A stretch of DNA of 12,914 bases from Micrococcaceae bacterium UBA6021 (GTDB taxonomy: Bacteria; Actinomycetota; Actinomycetes; Actinomycetales; Micrococcaceae): assembly GCA_002427975.1 (NCBI GenBank), contig DIZT01000159.1, positions 29,762-42,675 on the forward strand, given 5' to 3'. A program made the position numbers and the translations under genes. The notes under the pieces are model-generated. The model did not search any database and had not been told where the DNA came from. It worked only from the letters and a program-made list of their open reading frames with translations. Positions 6,108 to 12,914 of the stretch are shown here, piece by piece; within the stretch, counting starts at the first letter, position 1; every line of letters begins with the position of its first letter.

Positions 6108-7667
6108 TTAGGCTTCTGCGGGTTCCTCGTACTTGGGGAAGACGGGGGCCGGTGCCGGCAGCGGCGTCCCAGCCACGATCGGCGTGGTAAGCGCGGAGAA
6201 CTGGCGGGAGTCGCCGTCGGGCTGTCCCAGGGTGTCCAGCAGCGCGGCCGTTGCGGTGGGCATCACCGGCTGGGCAAGGATCGCCACGATGCGCAGCACT
6301 TCCAGCGTCACGTACAGCACGGTGTTCATGCGTTCGACGTCGGTCTTCCGCAGCACCCAGGGTGCCTGCTCGGCGAAGTAGGCGTTGGTGTCCCCCAGCA
6401 CGCCCCACATCGCCTCGAGGGCGCGGCTGAATTCCTGTTTCTCGAAGGCGGCCCGGGCCGTTTCGAGGAGCCCGTTGGCCTGCGCCAGGATCGCGGTGTC
6501 TTCAGCCGTGAAGGCACCCGCCACCGGCACCAGGCCTTCGCAGTTCTTGGCCACCATGGACAGCGAACGCTGCGCCAGGTTGCCGAAGTTGTTGGCCAGA
6601 TCCGAGTTCATCCGGCCCACGATGGCTTCGTGGTTGTAGCTGCCGTCCGCCCCGAAGGGGACCTCGCGGAGGAAGAAGAAGCGCACCTGGTCCAGGCCGT
6701 ACTGTGCCACGAAGTCCGCCGGCGCCACCACGTTGCCCAGGGACTTGGACATCTTCACGCCGTTGTTCTGCAGGAAGCCATGGATCATGACCCGCTTGGG
6801 CAGCTCAATCCCGGCGCTCATGAGGAACGCCGGCCAGTAGATGGCGTGGAAGCGTGAGATGTCCTTGCCGATGACATGGACGTCCGCCGGCCAGAACTTA
6901 CGGAATGCCTCCGACTCGACGTCCGGGTAGCCGACGCCGGTCAGGTAGTTGGTGAGCGCGTCCACCCACACGTACATGACATGTTTGTCGTTGCCGGGGA
7001 CGGGCACGCCCCAGTCGAAGGTGGTGCGGCTGATCGACAGGTCTTCGAGGCCGCGCTTGACGAAGCTGATGACCTCGTTGAAGCGGGACTGCGGCGCTCC
7101 GAATTCGGGCTGGGCTTCGTAGAGGGCCAGGAGCCGGTCCTGGTAGGAGGAAAGCCGGAAGAAGTAGCTCTCCTCGGCCGTCCACGTCACTTCGGTGTCC
7201 GTCTCTTTGGAGTAGCGCACGCCGTCGTCCTTGACCATGGTGTCATCCTCGACGTAGAAGGCTTCGTCGCGCACCGAATACCAGCCCTCGTACTTGGACA
7301 GGTAGATATCGCCGTTGGCCTCCATCTTCTTCCAGATGGCCTGCGACGCGGCGTAGTGGTCCGCGTCCGTGGTCCGGATGAAGCGGTCGTACGTGATCCC
7401 GAGGGCCGCGTGCGCGGCCTTGTATACCTCGGAGTTGCGGTCCACCAGCTCCTTGGGCGTGGCGCCTTCCTTCTCGGCCGCCTGCGCGATCTTCATGCCG
7501 TGCTCGTCCGTGCCCGTCAGGAACATCACGTCAAAGCCATCCAGCCGCTTGAAGCGCGCCATGGCGTCGGTGGCGATGTACTCGTAGGCATGCCCGATGT
7601 GCGGGACACCGTTCGGGTAGGTGATGGCCGTGGTGATGTAGAACGGGGTTTTGTCTGTTGCGCTCAC
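6108..7667 (-). CDS. metG: Methionyl-tRNA synthetase
   Basis: Cytoplasmic class Ia synthetase that charges both initiator and elongator tRNA-Met. It has 519 residues, as in mycobacteria, and lacks the C-terminal dimerisation domain of the ~670-residue form. The HIGH motif is [10 protein letters not shown] (21-30), TGTDEHG is at 51-57, and KMSKS is at 305-309 ([10 protein letters not shown]). The connective domain has [12 protein letters not shown] (127-138) in place of Cys-type zinc knuckles; the only Cys is C376, so this is a form without Cys-bound zinc. The C-terminal helical anticodon-binding domain covers ~350-490, with NNFGNLAQR (359-367) and W437. The start is GTG 7667, with TAACGT 6 nt upstream and no well-placed Shine-Dalgarno. 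It follows the ABC ATPase by 33 bp, so it may also be read from that operon. Very sure. Confidence 0.97.
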   Translation of the reverse strand: MSATDKTPFYITTAITYPNGVPHIGHAYEYIATDAMARFKRLDGFDVMFLTGTDEHGMKIAQAAEKEGATPKELVDRNSEVYKAAHAALGITYDRFIRTTDADHYAASQAIWKKMEANGDIYLSKYEGWYSVRDEAFYVEDDTMVKDDGVRYSKETDTEVTWTAEESYFFRLSSYQDRLLALYEAQPEFGAPQSRFNEVISFVKRGLEDLSISRTTFDWGVPVPGNDKHVMYVWVDALTNYLTGVGYPDVESEAFRKFWPADVHVIGKDISRFHAIYWPAFLMSAGIELPKRVMIHGFLQNNGVKMSKSLGNVVAPADFVAQYGLDQVRFFFLREVPFGADGSYNHEAIVGRMNSDLANNFGNLAQRSLSMVAKNCEGLVPVAGAFTAEDTAILAQANGLLETARAAFEKQEFSRALEAMWGVLGDTNAYFAEQAPWVLRKTDVERMNTVLYVTLEVLRIVAILAQPVMPTATAALLDTLGQPDGDSRQFSALTTPIVAGTPLPAPAPVFPKYEEPAEA

Positions 7668-7673
7668 GTGCGG

Positions 7674-7679
7674 ACGTTA
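7674..7679 (-). promoter_or_regulatory. Putative -10 box (TAACGT) of a leaderless metG transcript
   Basis: TAACGT fits TANNNT and ends 6 nt before the GTG start at 7667. It lies in the 33-bp gap after the ABC ATPase. No -35 is recognised; any such element would sit at the 3' end of the ATPase gene. Confidence 0.4.
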
Positions 7680-7700
7680 CCTTTGGTGCGAAGGGGTGGG

Positions 7701-8456
7701 CTAGATCAGTTCAGTCAGCGTATCGCTCAGGCGGACCAGTTCGTGGTCGTGTGAAGCGACCAGCACTGCGATTCCGTCCGAGGTGGTGTCCTTGAGGATG
7801 CTGATGATGCGGTTGGCGGAGGCCCGGTCCAGGCTTGCCGTGGGCTCATCCACGACGAGTACCCGGGTGCCCAGGATCAGGGCGCGCGCGATCGCCACGC
7901 GCTGGCGTTCACCACCGGACAGCTGGGCGGGACGGTGCCTCATGCGTCGACCCAGGCCCACCAGGTCCAGGAGGTCCTTGGCCATGTCGCGGCGCTGGTC
8001 CACCTCGCCGTCGGGCACGGCGGGCAGGAGCACGTTTTCGAGGGCGCTCATGCCGTCGATCAGGGCACCACCCTGGTCAACGTAACCGATCAGGGCCCGA
8101 CGGCGGTCGGCGATTTCGTCGTCGCCCATGCTTTCGAGCGAATCGCCTTCCCAGAAGACACGGCCCGACGTCGGCAGGGTCAGTCCCGCGCCCACGGTCA
8201 GGATGCTGGTCTTGCCGGATCCGCTTCGGCCGGCCACACAGTGCATCTCGCCGGCGTGCAGCGTGAGGTCGAATCCCTCGACAACGCTGACGGCTTCGGC
8301 ACCGCCCTTGCCGCCGCCGTAGCGGATGGTAATGTCGCTCAGTTCCAGCGGGGTCTCATGGTCCGCGGCCTTGACGATGGTGTTGGCACGGGTTTGCAGG
8401 TGCGCCTCATCCGAGCCGGACCTCCGGCTCCGGTGAACATTCGTCTCGTTTGTCAT
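7701..8456 (-). CDS. ABC transporter ATP-binding protein, MacB/LolD type
   Basis: A 251-residue ATPase that powers the adjacent permease at the inner face of the membrane. The motifs are complete: Walker A GRSGSGKT (76-83), Q-loop Q128 (GYVDQGG), signature LSGGERQ (179-185), Walker B VLVVDEP (199-205, catalytic E204), D-loop SLD (208-210) and switch H236 (VASHD). Sequence type and partner place it in the MacB/LolD/FtsE branch. These export or mechanically couple across the membrane rather than import, and no solute-binding protein is nearby. The first ~37 residues are a charged extension before the ABC core, unusual for the family. The ATG at 8456 overlaps the permease stop by 4 bp (ATGA), so translation is probably coupled and the extension is real. 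Substrate unknown. Confidence 0.95.
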   Translation of the reverse strand: MTNETNVHRSRRSGSDEAHLQTRANTIVKAADHETPLELSDITIRYGGGKGGAEAVSVVEGFDLTLHAGEMHCVAGRSGSGKTSILTVGAGLTLPTSGRVFWEGDSLESMGDDEIADRRRALIGYVDQGGALIDGMSALENVLLPAVPDGEVDQRRDMAKDLLDLVGLGRRMRHRPAQLSGGERQRVAIARALILGTRVLVVDEPTASLDRASANRIISILKDTTSDGIAVLVASHDHELVRLSDTLTELI

Positions 8457-11248
8457 TGGACCACTTTCGTTGCAATCGGTATCCAGCAAAGTACAGCCAC
8501 CAGGCCGGCGACTCCGGCCCACAGGGCGGCATACGGGGCAAGGAGCAGCCCGATGCCCAGCGCGCCAAGGACGCCCAGCGGCAGGGCCACCGTACCCACC
8601 AGCGCGTTTTCGAAGAGGCGGACCTGGCGCAGCATGTCCGGGTTCCAGCCCATGGCTTCGAGGATGGCGAGGTATTGGCGTTTGGCGTTGAGCTCAAACC
8701 TGCCGGTGACCAAGGTCAGGACCAGCCCCACTGCGACGCCGGCCAGGGCCAGGGCCATGCTGGGCAGGGCGACGCTTGCCACAGCCAGCCCGCTGAGCGC
8801 ACTCGCTCCGGCTGCGCGGGGGATGTCGATGAGCAAAGCCACCAGCCCGCCCACACCAGCCCCGAACACGCCTACGGCGACGGCCAGGGACAGGGTGTTG
8901 AACTTATTGGTGCTGAGCTGCCGGTTGGCAAACGTCAGCGGGGAGTCCACGGGGATCAGCCGCTCATCGTGCTGCGGTTCCTGGTCCACCTCATCGCGGT
9001 GGCGCAGCTGTTGCGCGGCGAAGAACGCCGCCGCCGCATACAGGACCAGGACGGCGGCCGAGACGATGGCGGTGGTCAGGCTCCAGCTCACCAGGCTCAG
9101 GACGATCCCGGCTACGGCGAGCAGCGCAGCGCCGACACCGAATTCCTCGAGCACCCACTTCCTGATGCGCAGCTGGGTCCAGCCCATGGCACGGAGGGTG
9201 CCGGCTTCACGTTTGCGTTTCCGGATATAGCTGACGGTGGAGGCACCGGTCAGCAGCGCGGCCCCGCACAGGGTGAGGAAGAGCAGCGTGACGTTGGTTC
9301 CGGTCAGGGAGCCGGAGACGGCGTCGGCGGCGTTCTGCCGCACCCAGGACTGCTGGACGGTGCCCAGCGCTGACTCCTTGCCGGCGTCGTCCTTTGAGTA
9401 GCCGGGAACAAAAATGCTGGCGTCCTCACGCGCGGAACCCGCCACGACAGTGGCCTCCAGGCCCATGCCACGGATCTCGGCGGCGAGCTTTTCGACGTCG
9501 GGCTGCGCTTCCTTCCAGCTGCCCGGAGCCTTGGCCCGGACACGGACCGCGTCGATGACGGCGGCGTTGTCCTTGTAACCGCGGGCAGCCGCGAGGCCGT
9601 AGAAGTCCGTGATGGCACCTGCCGACTGGCTTGCCAGTCCGGTGGCACTGAGCGAGGGCTTCAGTTCGGTGGCGGTGACCGTCTTGCCGTCGGCGTCCTT
9701 GGTGAGGGTAAACGGCGTGGGGTCGTAGCCGCCCAGGGGGAGGCGGTTGACGTCGCCGGCGGCCTTCTCGACAGCCGAGGGGTCGAATGTCCCGTAGACC
9801 ATGGCCAGCGGAGCCGCGAGCTTCGCCCCTGTTGCCAGGTTGTCCCGGTAAGACCGTTCATCCACCGGTTCACGCTGGGTCTGGTCCACAGGGGCGCCGT
9901 TGGCACCCTTCTCAGGCAGCCGGTTTACGGTGACCCAGTCGCTTGGAACGGCGGCCTTCTGGACCGCGCCGTTGGCGGCCGATTCGCCGTCGGTGTACTT
10001 GGGTGCCGCCGCGAAATCCGTGCTCCACGTGGCCGGGGTGTAGAGCCCCTGGTTGAAGTTGCCCTGGTTGCCGAGGAGGCCGGAGTGGTCGGTGGAACCG
10101 GGCCATGACAGGGCGAACGGATCCTTGGACACAAACGGCAGGTAGTCCTTGCCGAGGGAGCGCGTGGCGGTGCCGACGTCCTTGACGACCTTGCCCGCTG
10201 CGTCGATCTCTTCGATCTTGACGTTGTACTTGAGGTCCAGGGAAGTGCCGGAACGGACAATCAGCGGGATGGCCTGCGAGTCCGCGGTGAGCTGCCCGCT
10301 GCTCTTCGCCTGCTGGTACTGCGTCATCAGCGGTGCCCAGTACTTGAGCTTGACGCCGAGGAAATCCGGGCCGTCTTTGAGCTGGTCCATGCTGATGCCG
10401 TTGGTGAAGAGGCTTTCGAAGTGGCGGCCGATGGCACCGGCATTCCGCGCGTCAGCGGGCGGGGCCTTCTCGAGCGGGGCCAGGAAGTCGCCCGCGGAGC
10501 CGAGCAGTGCGCGCTCGGAGACGGGGTCGACGGCGACCACGGACTCGGTCACTTCGGGCGACAGCGGCAGCGACACCGACAGGTTGAAGAGATTGTGCTC
10601 GGAGCCGCCCGCAGGAGCCGGGAACTTGATGCCCGTCTCGCCCGCCGGAGGGGCGATGCGGATGCTGGTGCCGCCGGCCGCCTTCTCCTCCACCAGTTTG
10701 GCTTTGCCCAGGGTGCCCTCGGCGGTGGACTTGAACAGGGTCTTCTCGGAGACGCCGTCTGAGCTGACGGCACTGGCGGTGAGGCGGTACTTCTTGGCGG
10801 TGTCGCTCAGCACGGACTCGGCGGCAGGCCATTTGCCCGGGTCCGTCGCGCCGGCGGCCTGGTCGGTGGTGGCTGTGCCTGCCAGTCCGGAGTTGTAGCC
10901 AAGGTAGTCCATGGCGTCGAGCCGCGGCGCTTCAAGGTTCTGCGTCACACGGGACACAAGGCTGATGGGGGCTGCCACGGAGGTTCCGGAAAGCTTCCGG
11001 ATTTTCTCGAGCTGGTCGAAGCCGATGCCGCCGCCGCCGTTGGCGATCTCCGGCTGCATCAGCGCCCCGGAGCCTGCCTTGGCCTGGACAAGGACGTCGT
11101 AGAGCCCCCGCGAGTTCTCATCCACCGTCCGGTTAAGTGCGGCCTGCGACTGGCCTTGGACGAGGACCGACAAGCACATGGCTGCGATCAAGATGGCCGC
11201 GGTCAGCAGCAGCACTTTGCTTCTGATGAACCTCTGGACGGCGTTCAT
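8453..11248 (-). CDS. FtsX/MacB-like ABC permease with giant ectodomain
   Basis: A 931-residue membrane protein. A hydrophobic helix (13-30) is followed by ~620 extracytoplasmic residues (31-650) without Cys and rich in Ala, Gly, Pro and Asp. Then come TM2 (651-674), a cytoplasmic loop with EAGTLRAMGW (681-690), and TM3 (702-723) and TM4 (724-746). After a charged linker (747-783) come TM5 (784-808), TM6 (816-848), a second coupling loop with YLAILEAMGWN (859-869), TM7 (878-904) and TM8 (905-927). The two xAMGW loops show two FtsX-like halves. The second half has only about 10 residues outside where the first has the whole ectodomain. The ATG at 11248 has GGGAG a few nt upstream; its stop overlaps the ATPase start. 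Known relatives export lipids, peptides or drugs, or control wall hydrolases; the role here is unknown. Confidence 0.92.
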   Translation of the reverse strand: MNAVQRFIRSKVLLLTAAILIAAMCLSVLVQGQSQAALNRTVDENSRGLYDVLVQAKAGSGALMQPEIANGGGGIGFDQLEKIRKLSGTSVAAPISLVSRVTQNLEAPRLDAMDYLGYNSGLAGTATTDQAAGATDPGKWPAAESVLSDTAKKYRLTASAVSSDGVSEKTLFKSTAEGTLGKAKLVEEKAAGGTSIRIAPPAGETGIKFPAPAGGSEHNLFNLSVSLPLSPEVTESVVAVDPVSERALLGSAGDFLAPLEKAPPADARNAGAIGRHFESLFTNGISMDQLKDGPDFLGVKLKYWAPLMTQYQQAKSSGQLTADSQAIPLIVRSGTSLDLKYNVKIEEIDAAGKVVKDVGTATRSLGKDYLPFVSKDPFALSWPGSTDHSGLLGNQGNFNQGLYTPATWSTDFAAAPKYTDGESAANGAVQKAAVPSDWVTVNRLPEKGANGAPVDQTQREPVDERSYRDNLATGAKLAAPLAMVYGTFDPSAVEKAAGDVNRLPLGGYDPTPFTLTKDADGKTVTATELKPSLSATGLASQSAGAITDFYGLAAARGYKDNAAVIDAVRVRAKAPGSWKEAQPDVEKLAAEIRGMGLEATVVAGSAREDASIFVPGYSKDDAGKESALGTVQQSWVRQNAADAVSGSLTGTNVTLLFLTLCGAALLTGASTVSYIRKRKREAGTLRAMGWTQLRIRKWVLEEFGVGAALLAVAGIVLSLVSWSLTTAIVSAAVLVLYAAAAFFAAQQLRHRDEVDQEPQHDERLIPVDSPLTFANRQLSTNKFNTLSLAVAVGVFGAGVGGLVALLIDIPRAAGASALSGLAVASVALPSMALALAGVAVGLVLTLVTGRFELNAKRQYLAILEAMGWNPDMLRQVRLFENALVGTVALPLGVLGALGIGLLLAPYAALWAGVAGLVAVLCWIPIATKVVQ

Positions 11249-11328
11249 TGGGCTCCCTGAAACCTGGATTGCGTACGCACACCGGTATCCGCAGGCGGCG
11301 GACATGAAGGATTTCCTGCCTGGTGTGC
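11249..11328 (-). promoter_or_regulatory. Structured leader/promoter region of the ABC operon
   Basis: The permease operon starts 80 bp after the serA terminator, so its promoter should lie here. A GGGAG ribosome site precedes the ATG. I see no clear -35/-10 pair. The region can fold: GCACACC (11277-11283) pairs with GGTGTGC (11322-11328), enclosing TCCGC/GCGGA (11288-11292, 11298-11302). Whether this is a regulatory leader RNA is not shown. Confidence 0.35.
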
Positions 11329-11398
11329 AAAAAGTATTGGCCGGTCTGCCGGCGTGGTCCCGAAACAGGACCTAGCCATTGTAAGCAGACCGGCCAAT
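11329..11398 (-). terminator. serA terminator with nested hairpin and U-tract
   Basis: A 14-bp perfect inverted repeat (ATTGGCCGGTCTGC at 11336-11349, its complement at 11385-11398) encloses a second hairpin, GGTCC (11356-11360) with GGACC (11368-11372). On the minus strand the stem is followed by AC then TTTTT (11329-11333), a classic intrinsic terminator end. One arm can also fold alone (GCCGG 11340-11344 with CCGGC 11349-11353). It lies 54 bp past the serA stop and separates serA from the ABC operon. Confidence 0.8.
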
Positions 11399-11402
11399 CA
11401 TA

Positions 11403-11429
11403 CGTGGCCGACGTTAAACTTCGGTCACG
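11403..11429. repeat. Imperfect hairpin just after serA
   Basis: CGTGGCCGA (11403-11411) and TCGGTCACG (11421-11429) pair over 9 positions with one G-T/A-C imperfection and a 9-nt loop. It starts 23 bp past the serA stop, directly ahead of the main terminator, and may aid termination or protect the mRNA 3' end. Confidence 0.45.
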
Positions 11430-11452
11430 CGTAGTTGATGGCGGTGCGGTAC

Positions 11453-12914
11453 TTAGTCTTCGAGGTCCACTTCGCGGACCATCTCGGCGCCGATGCCTGC
11501 CTTGATGGCGTCAAGCACCTGCTGCGGAACGGAGCTGTCGATGGTAAGCAGAGCCAGGACCTGGCCGCCTTCCGCCTGCCGGGCAACCTGCATGCCGGCA
11601 ATATTGATGTTGTTCATGCCCAGGATGTGTCCGATGGTTCCGATCACACCGGGCCGGTCTGCGTAGGCCACCACCACAAGGTGCTCGCTGATGGGGATCT
11701 CGACATCGTAGCCGTTGACGCCGACGAGCTTCTCCACCTGCTTCGGCCCCGTAAGCGTACCTGCCACGGAGATCTGGCTGCCGTCGCTCAAAGCACCCCG
11801 GATAGTCAGGACGTTGCGGTAGTCCTCCGCTTCCGCCGTCGTGATGAGGCGGACGTTGATGCCACGCTGTTCGGCGATGACCGGGGCGTTGACGTAGGAA
11901 ACCTGTTCGGTCACCACATCGGCGAAGATGCCCTTGAGCGCGGCAAGTTCCAGGACCTTGACGTCCAGCGCCGCGATCTCGCCGGCCACCTCGACGTCGA
12001 TCTGGGTCAGGGAGGCGTGGGTCAGCGCGGTGAAGATCCGGCCCAGCTTTTCGATCAGCGGGATGCCCGGACGGACGTCGGGGGCGATCACGCCGCCGGC
12101 CACGTTCACGGCATCCGGAACGAGCTCGCCGGCCAGCGCCAAACGCACGGACTTGGCAACGGAAACGCCGGCCTTCTCCTGGGCTTCGTCGGTGGATGCA
12201 CCCAGGTGCGGGGTGACCACCACGTTGTCCAGGGCGAAGAACGGCAGGTCGGCGCTGGGTTCCTTGACGAAGACGTCCACGGCTGCGCCGGCGATCTGGC
12301 GGTCCTGCAGGGCCGCGTAGAGCGCCTCTTCGTCCACGAGGCCGCCACGGGCCACGTTGACCACGTAGGCGGTGGACTTCATCTTGGTGAACGCATCGGC
12401 GCCGAGCATACCGACGGTTTCCGGCGTCTTGGGCATGTGGATGGTCACGAAGTCCGACTGGCTCAGCAGTTCATCGAGGGTGACGAGCTTGACGCCGAGC
12501 TGCGCGGCGCGGGCCGAGGTGATGTACGGATCGTAGGCGAGGATTTCGGTGTCGAAGCCCTGGAGGCGGGCAGCAACGAGGGCGCCGATGCGGCCCAGGC
12601 CGATGATGCCGATCTTTTTCTCGAAGAGTTCAATGCCGGTGTACTTGGAGCGCTTCCATTCACCGTTCTTCAGGGCGGAGCTGGCCTGCGGGATGTGGCG
12701 TGCCAGGCTCAGGATGTGGCCCACAGTCAGTTCCGCTGCCGAAATGATGTTCGACGTCGGGGCGTTGACTACCATCACACCGGCCTGGGTGGCGGATTTG
12801 ATGTCAACGTTGTCCAGGCCGACGCCGGCGCGGGCTATGACCTTGAGGTTCTTCGCGGCGGCAATGGCTTCGGCGTCCACCTGGGTGGCGGAGCGGACCA
12901 GGATGGCGTCCACG
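11453..12914 (-). CDS. serA: D-3-phosphoglycerate dehydrogenase, 5' end cut off by the window edge
   Basis: Catalyses the first committed step of serine synthesis, oxidation of 3-phosphoglycerate to 3-phosphohydroxypyruvate with NAD. 486 residues are visible; the type-1 enzyme is usually ~530, so about 45 N-terminal residues are missing and the first in-window codon (GTG at 12913) is an internal valine, not a start. Fragment positions: NAD-binding GLGRIG (105-110), catalytic R189 (ARGGLVDEEA), E218 (KEP) and H236 (PHLGASTDEAQ). After the catalytic part comes an allosteric substrate-binding domain (~280-400), then a C-terminal ACT domain (~412-486, with DRPGVIGTIG and NINIAGMQ) that senses serine. 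This three-domain form is the actinobacterial type studied in M. tuberculosis, where serine inhibits it. The gene is followed by two hairpins, so it is probably the last gene of its transcript. Very sure. Confidence 0.97.
   Translation of the reverse strand, partial: VDAILVRSATQVDAEAIAAAKNLKVIARAGVGLDNVDIKSATQAGVMVVNAPTSNIISAAELTVGHILSLARHIPQASSALKNGEWKRSKYTGIELFEKKIGIIGLGRIGALVAARLQGFDTEILAYDPYITSARAAQLGVKLVTLDELLSQSDFVTIHMPKTPETVGMLGADAFTKMKSTAYVVNVARGGLVDEEALYAALQDRQIAGAAVDVFVKEPSADLPFFALDNVVVTPHLGASTDEAQEKAGVSVAKSVRLALAGELVPDAVNVAGGVIAPDVRPGIPLIEKLGRIFTALTHASLTQIDVEVAGEIAALDVKVLELAALKGIFADVVTEQVSYVNAPVIAEQRGINVRLITTAEAEDYRNVLTIRGALSDGSQISVAGTLTGPKQVEKLVGVNGYDVEIPISEHLVVVAYADRPGVIGTIGHILGMNNINIAGMQVARQAEGGQVLALLTIDSSVPQQVLDAIKAGIGAEMVREVDLED

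Noticed and set aside
6108..7667. Zinc-binding knuckle in methionyl-tRNA synthetase
   Set aside because: The protein has a single Cys (C376), so the Cys-type zinc sites of other MetRS forms are absent; this is a known variant, not damage.
7935..9230. Open frame of 431 codons on the plus strand opposite the ABC genes
   Set aside because: It spans the overlap of two well-supported minus-strand genes and is low-complexity, as antisense frames in high-GC DNA are.
11249..11452. Small gene between the permease and serA
   Set aside because: Short frames there have no ribosome site and overlap the terminator; the space is explained by hairpins and a promoter region.
1..12914. tRNA, rRNA, CRISPR array, insertion sequence or prophage
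   Set aside because: No cloverleaf, regularly spaced direct repeats, transposase-like protein or terminal repeats flanking a gene were seen by eye.

Overview
The window is high-GC chromosomal DNA from an actinobacterium. It is most like the Arthrobacter/Pseudarthrobacter group, judged by codon use, protein style, TANNNT-type -10 boxes and long intergenic palindromes. The genus is my inference; no rRNA or marker search could be done. It looks like core chromosome, with no transposase, integrase, tRNA, rRNA or CRISPR array seen. Eight of the nine protein genes run on the minus strand.

Layout on the minus strand, in the direction of transcription: serA (5' end cut off at the right edge), then a terminator with a nested hairpin. 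Next comes a two-gene ABC exporter-type operon: a 931-residue FtsX/MacB-like permease overlapping its ATPase by 4 bp (ATGA). It is followed 33 bp later by metG and a long hairpin. leuB and ilvE follow, ending at a 26-bp perfect inverted repeat. The only plus-strand gene (2994-3602, unknown function) converges on ilvE at that repeat. It diverges from a metallo-beta-lactamase-fold hydrolase, which is followed by a fumarylacetoacetate-hydrolase-family enzyme and gltX (3' end cut off at the left edge).

Functionally this is amino-acid metabolism plus charging. serA starts serine synthesis, leuB and ilvE make leucine and the other branched-chain amino acids, and gltX and metG charge tRNA. From memory, the order serA-leuB-(x)-FAH-gltX matches Mycobacterium tuberculosis Rv2996c-Rv2992c. 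The permease/ATPase/metG block and ilvE/unknown/MBL block therefore look like lineage-specific insertions in an old actinobacterial neighbourhood.

The most noteworthy signals are: TANNNT boxes 6-7 nt before the start codons of FAH, leuB and metG, suggesting leaderless mRNAs; two long palindromes whose arms share TCACTT; an ABC permease with two FtsX-like halves, one carrying a ~620-residue ectodomain and the other almost none; and an orphan gene with a His cluster and a strongly basic tail. I found no convincing wholly new system; the permease and the orphan gene are the best candidates for undescribed function.
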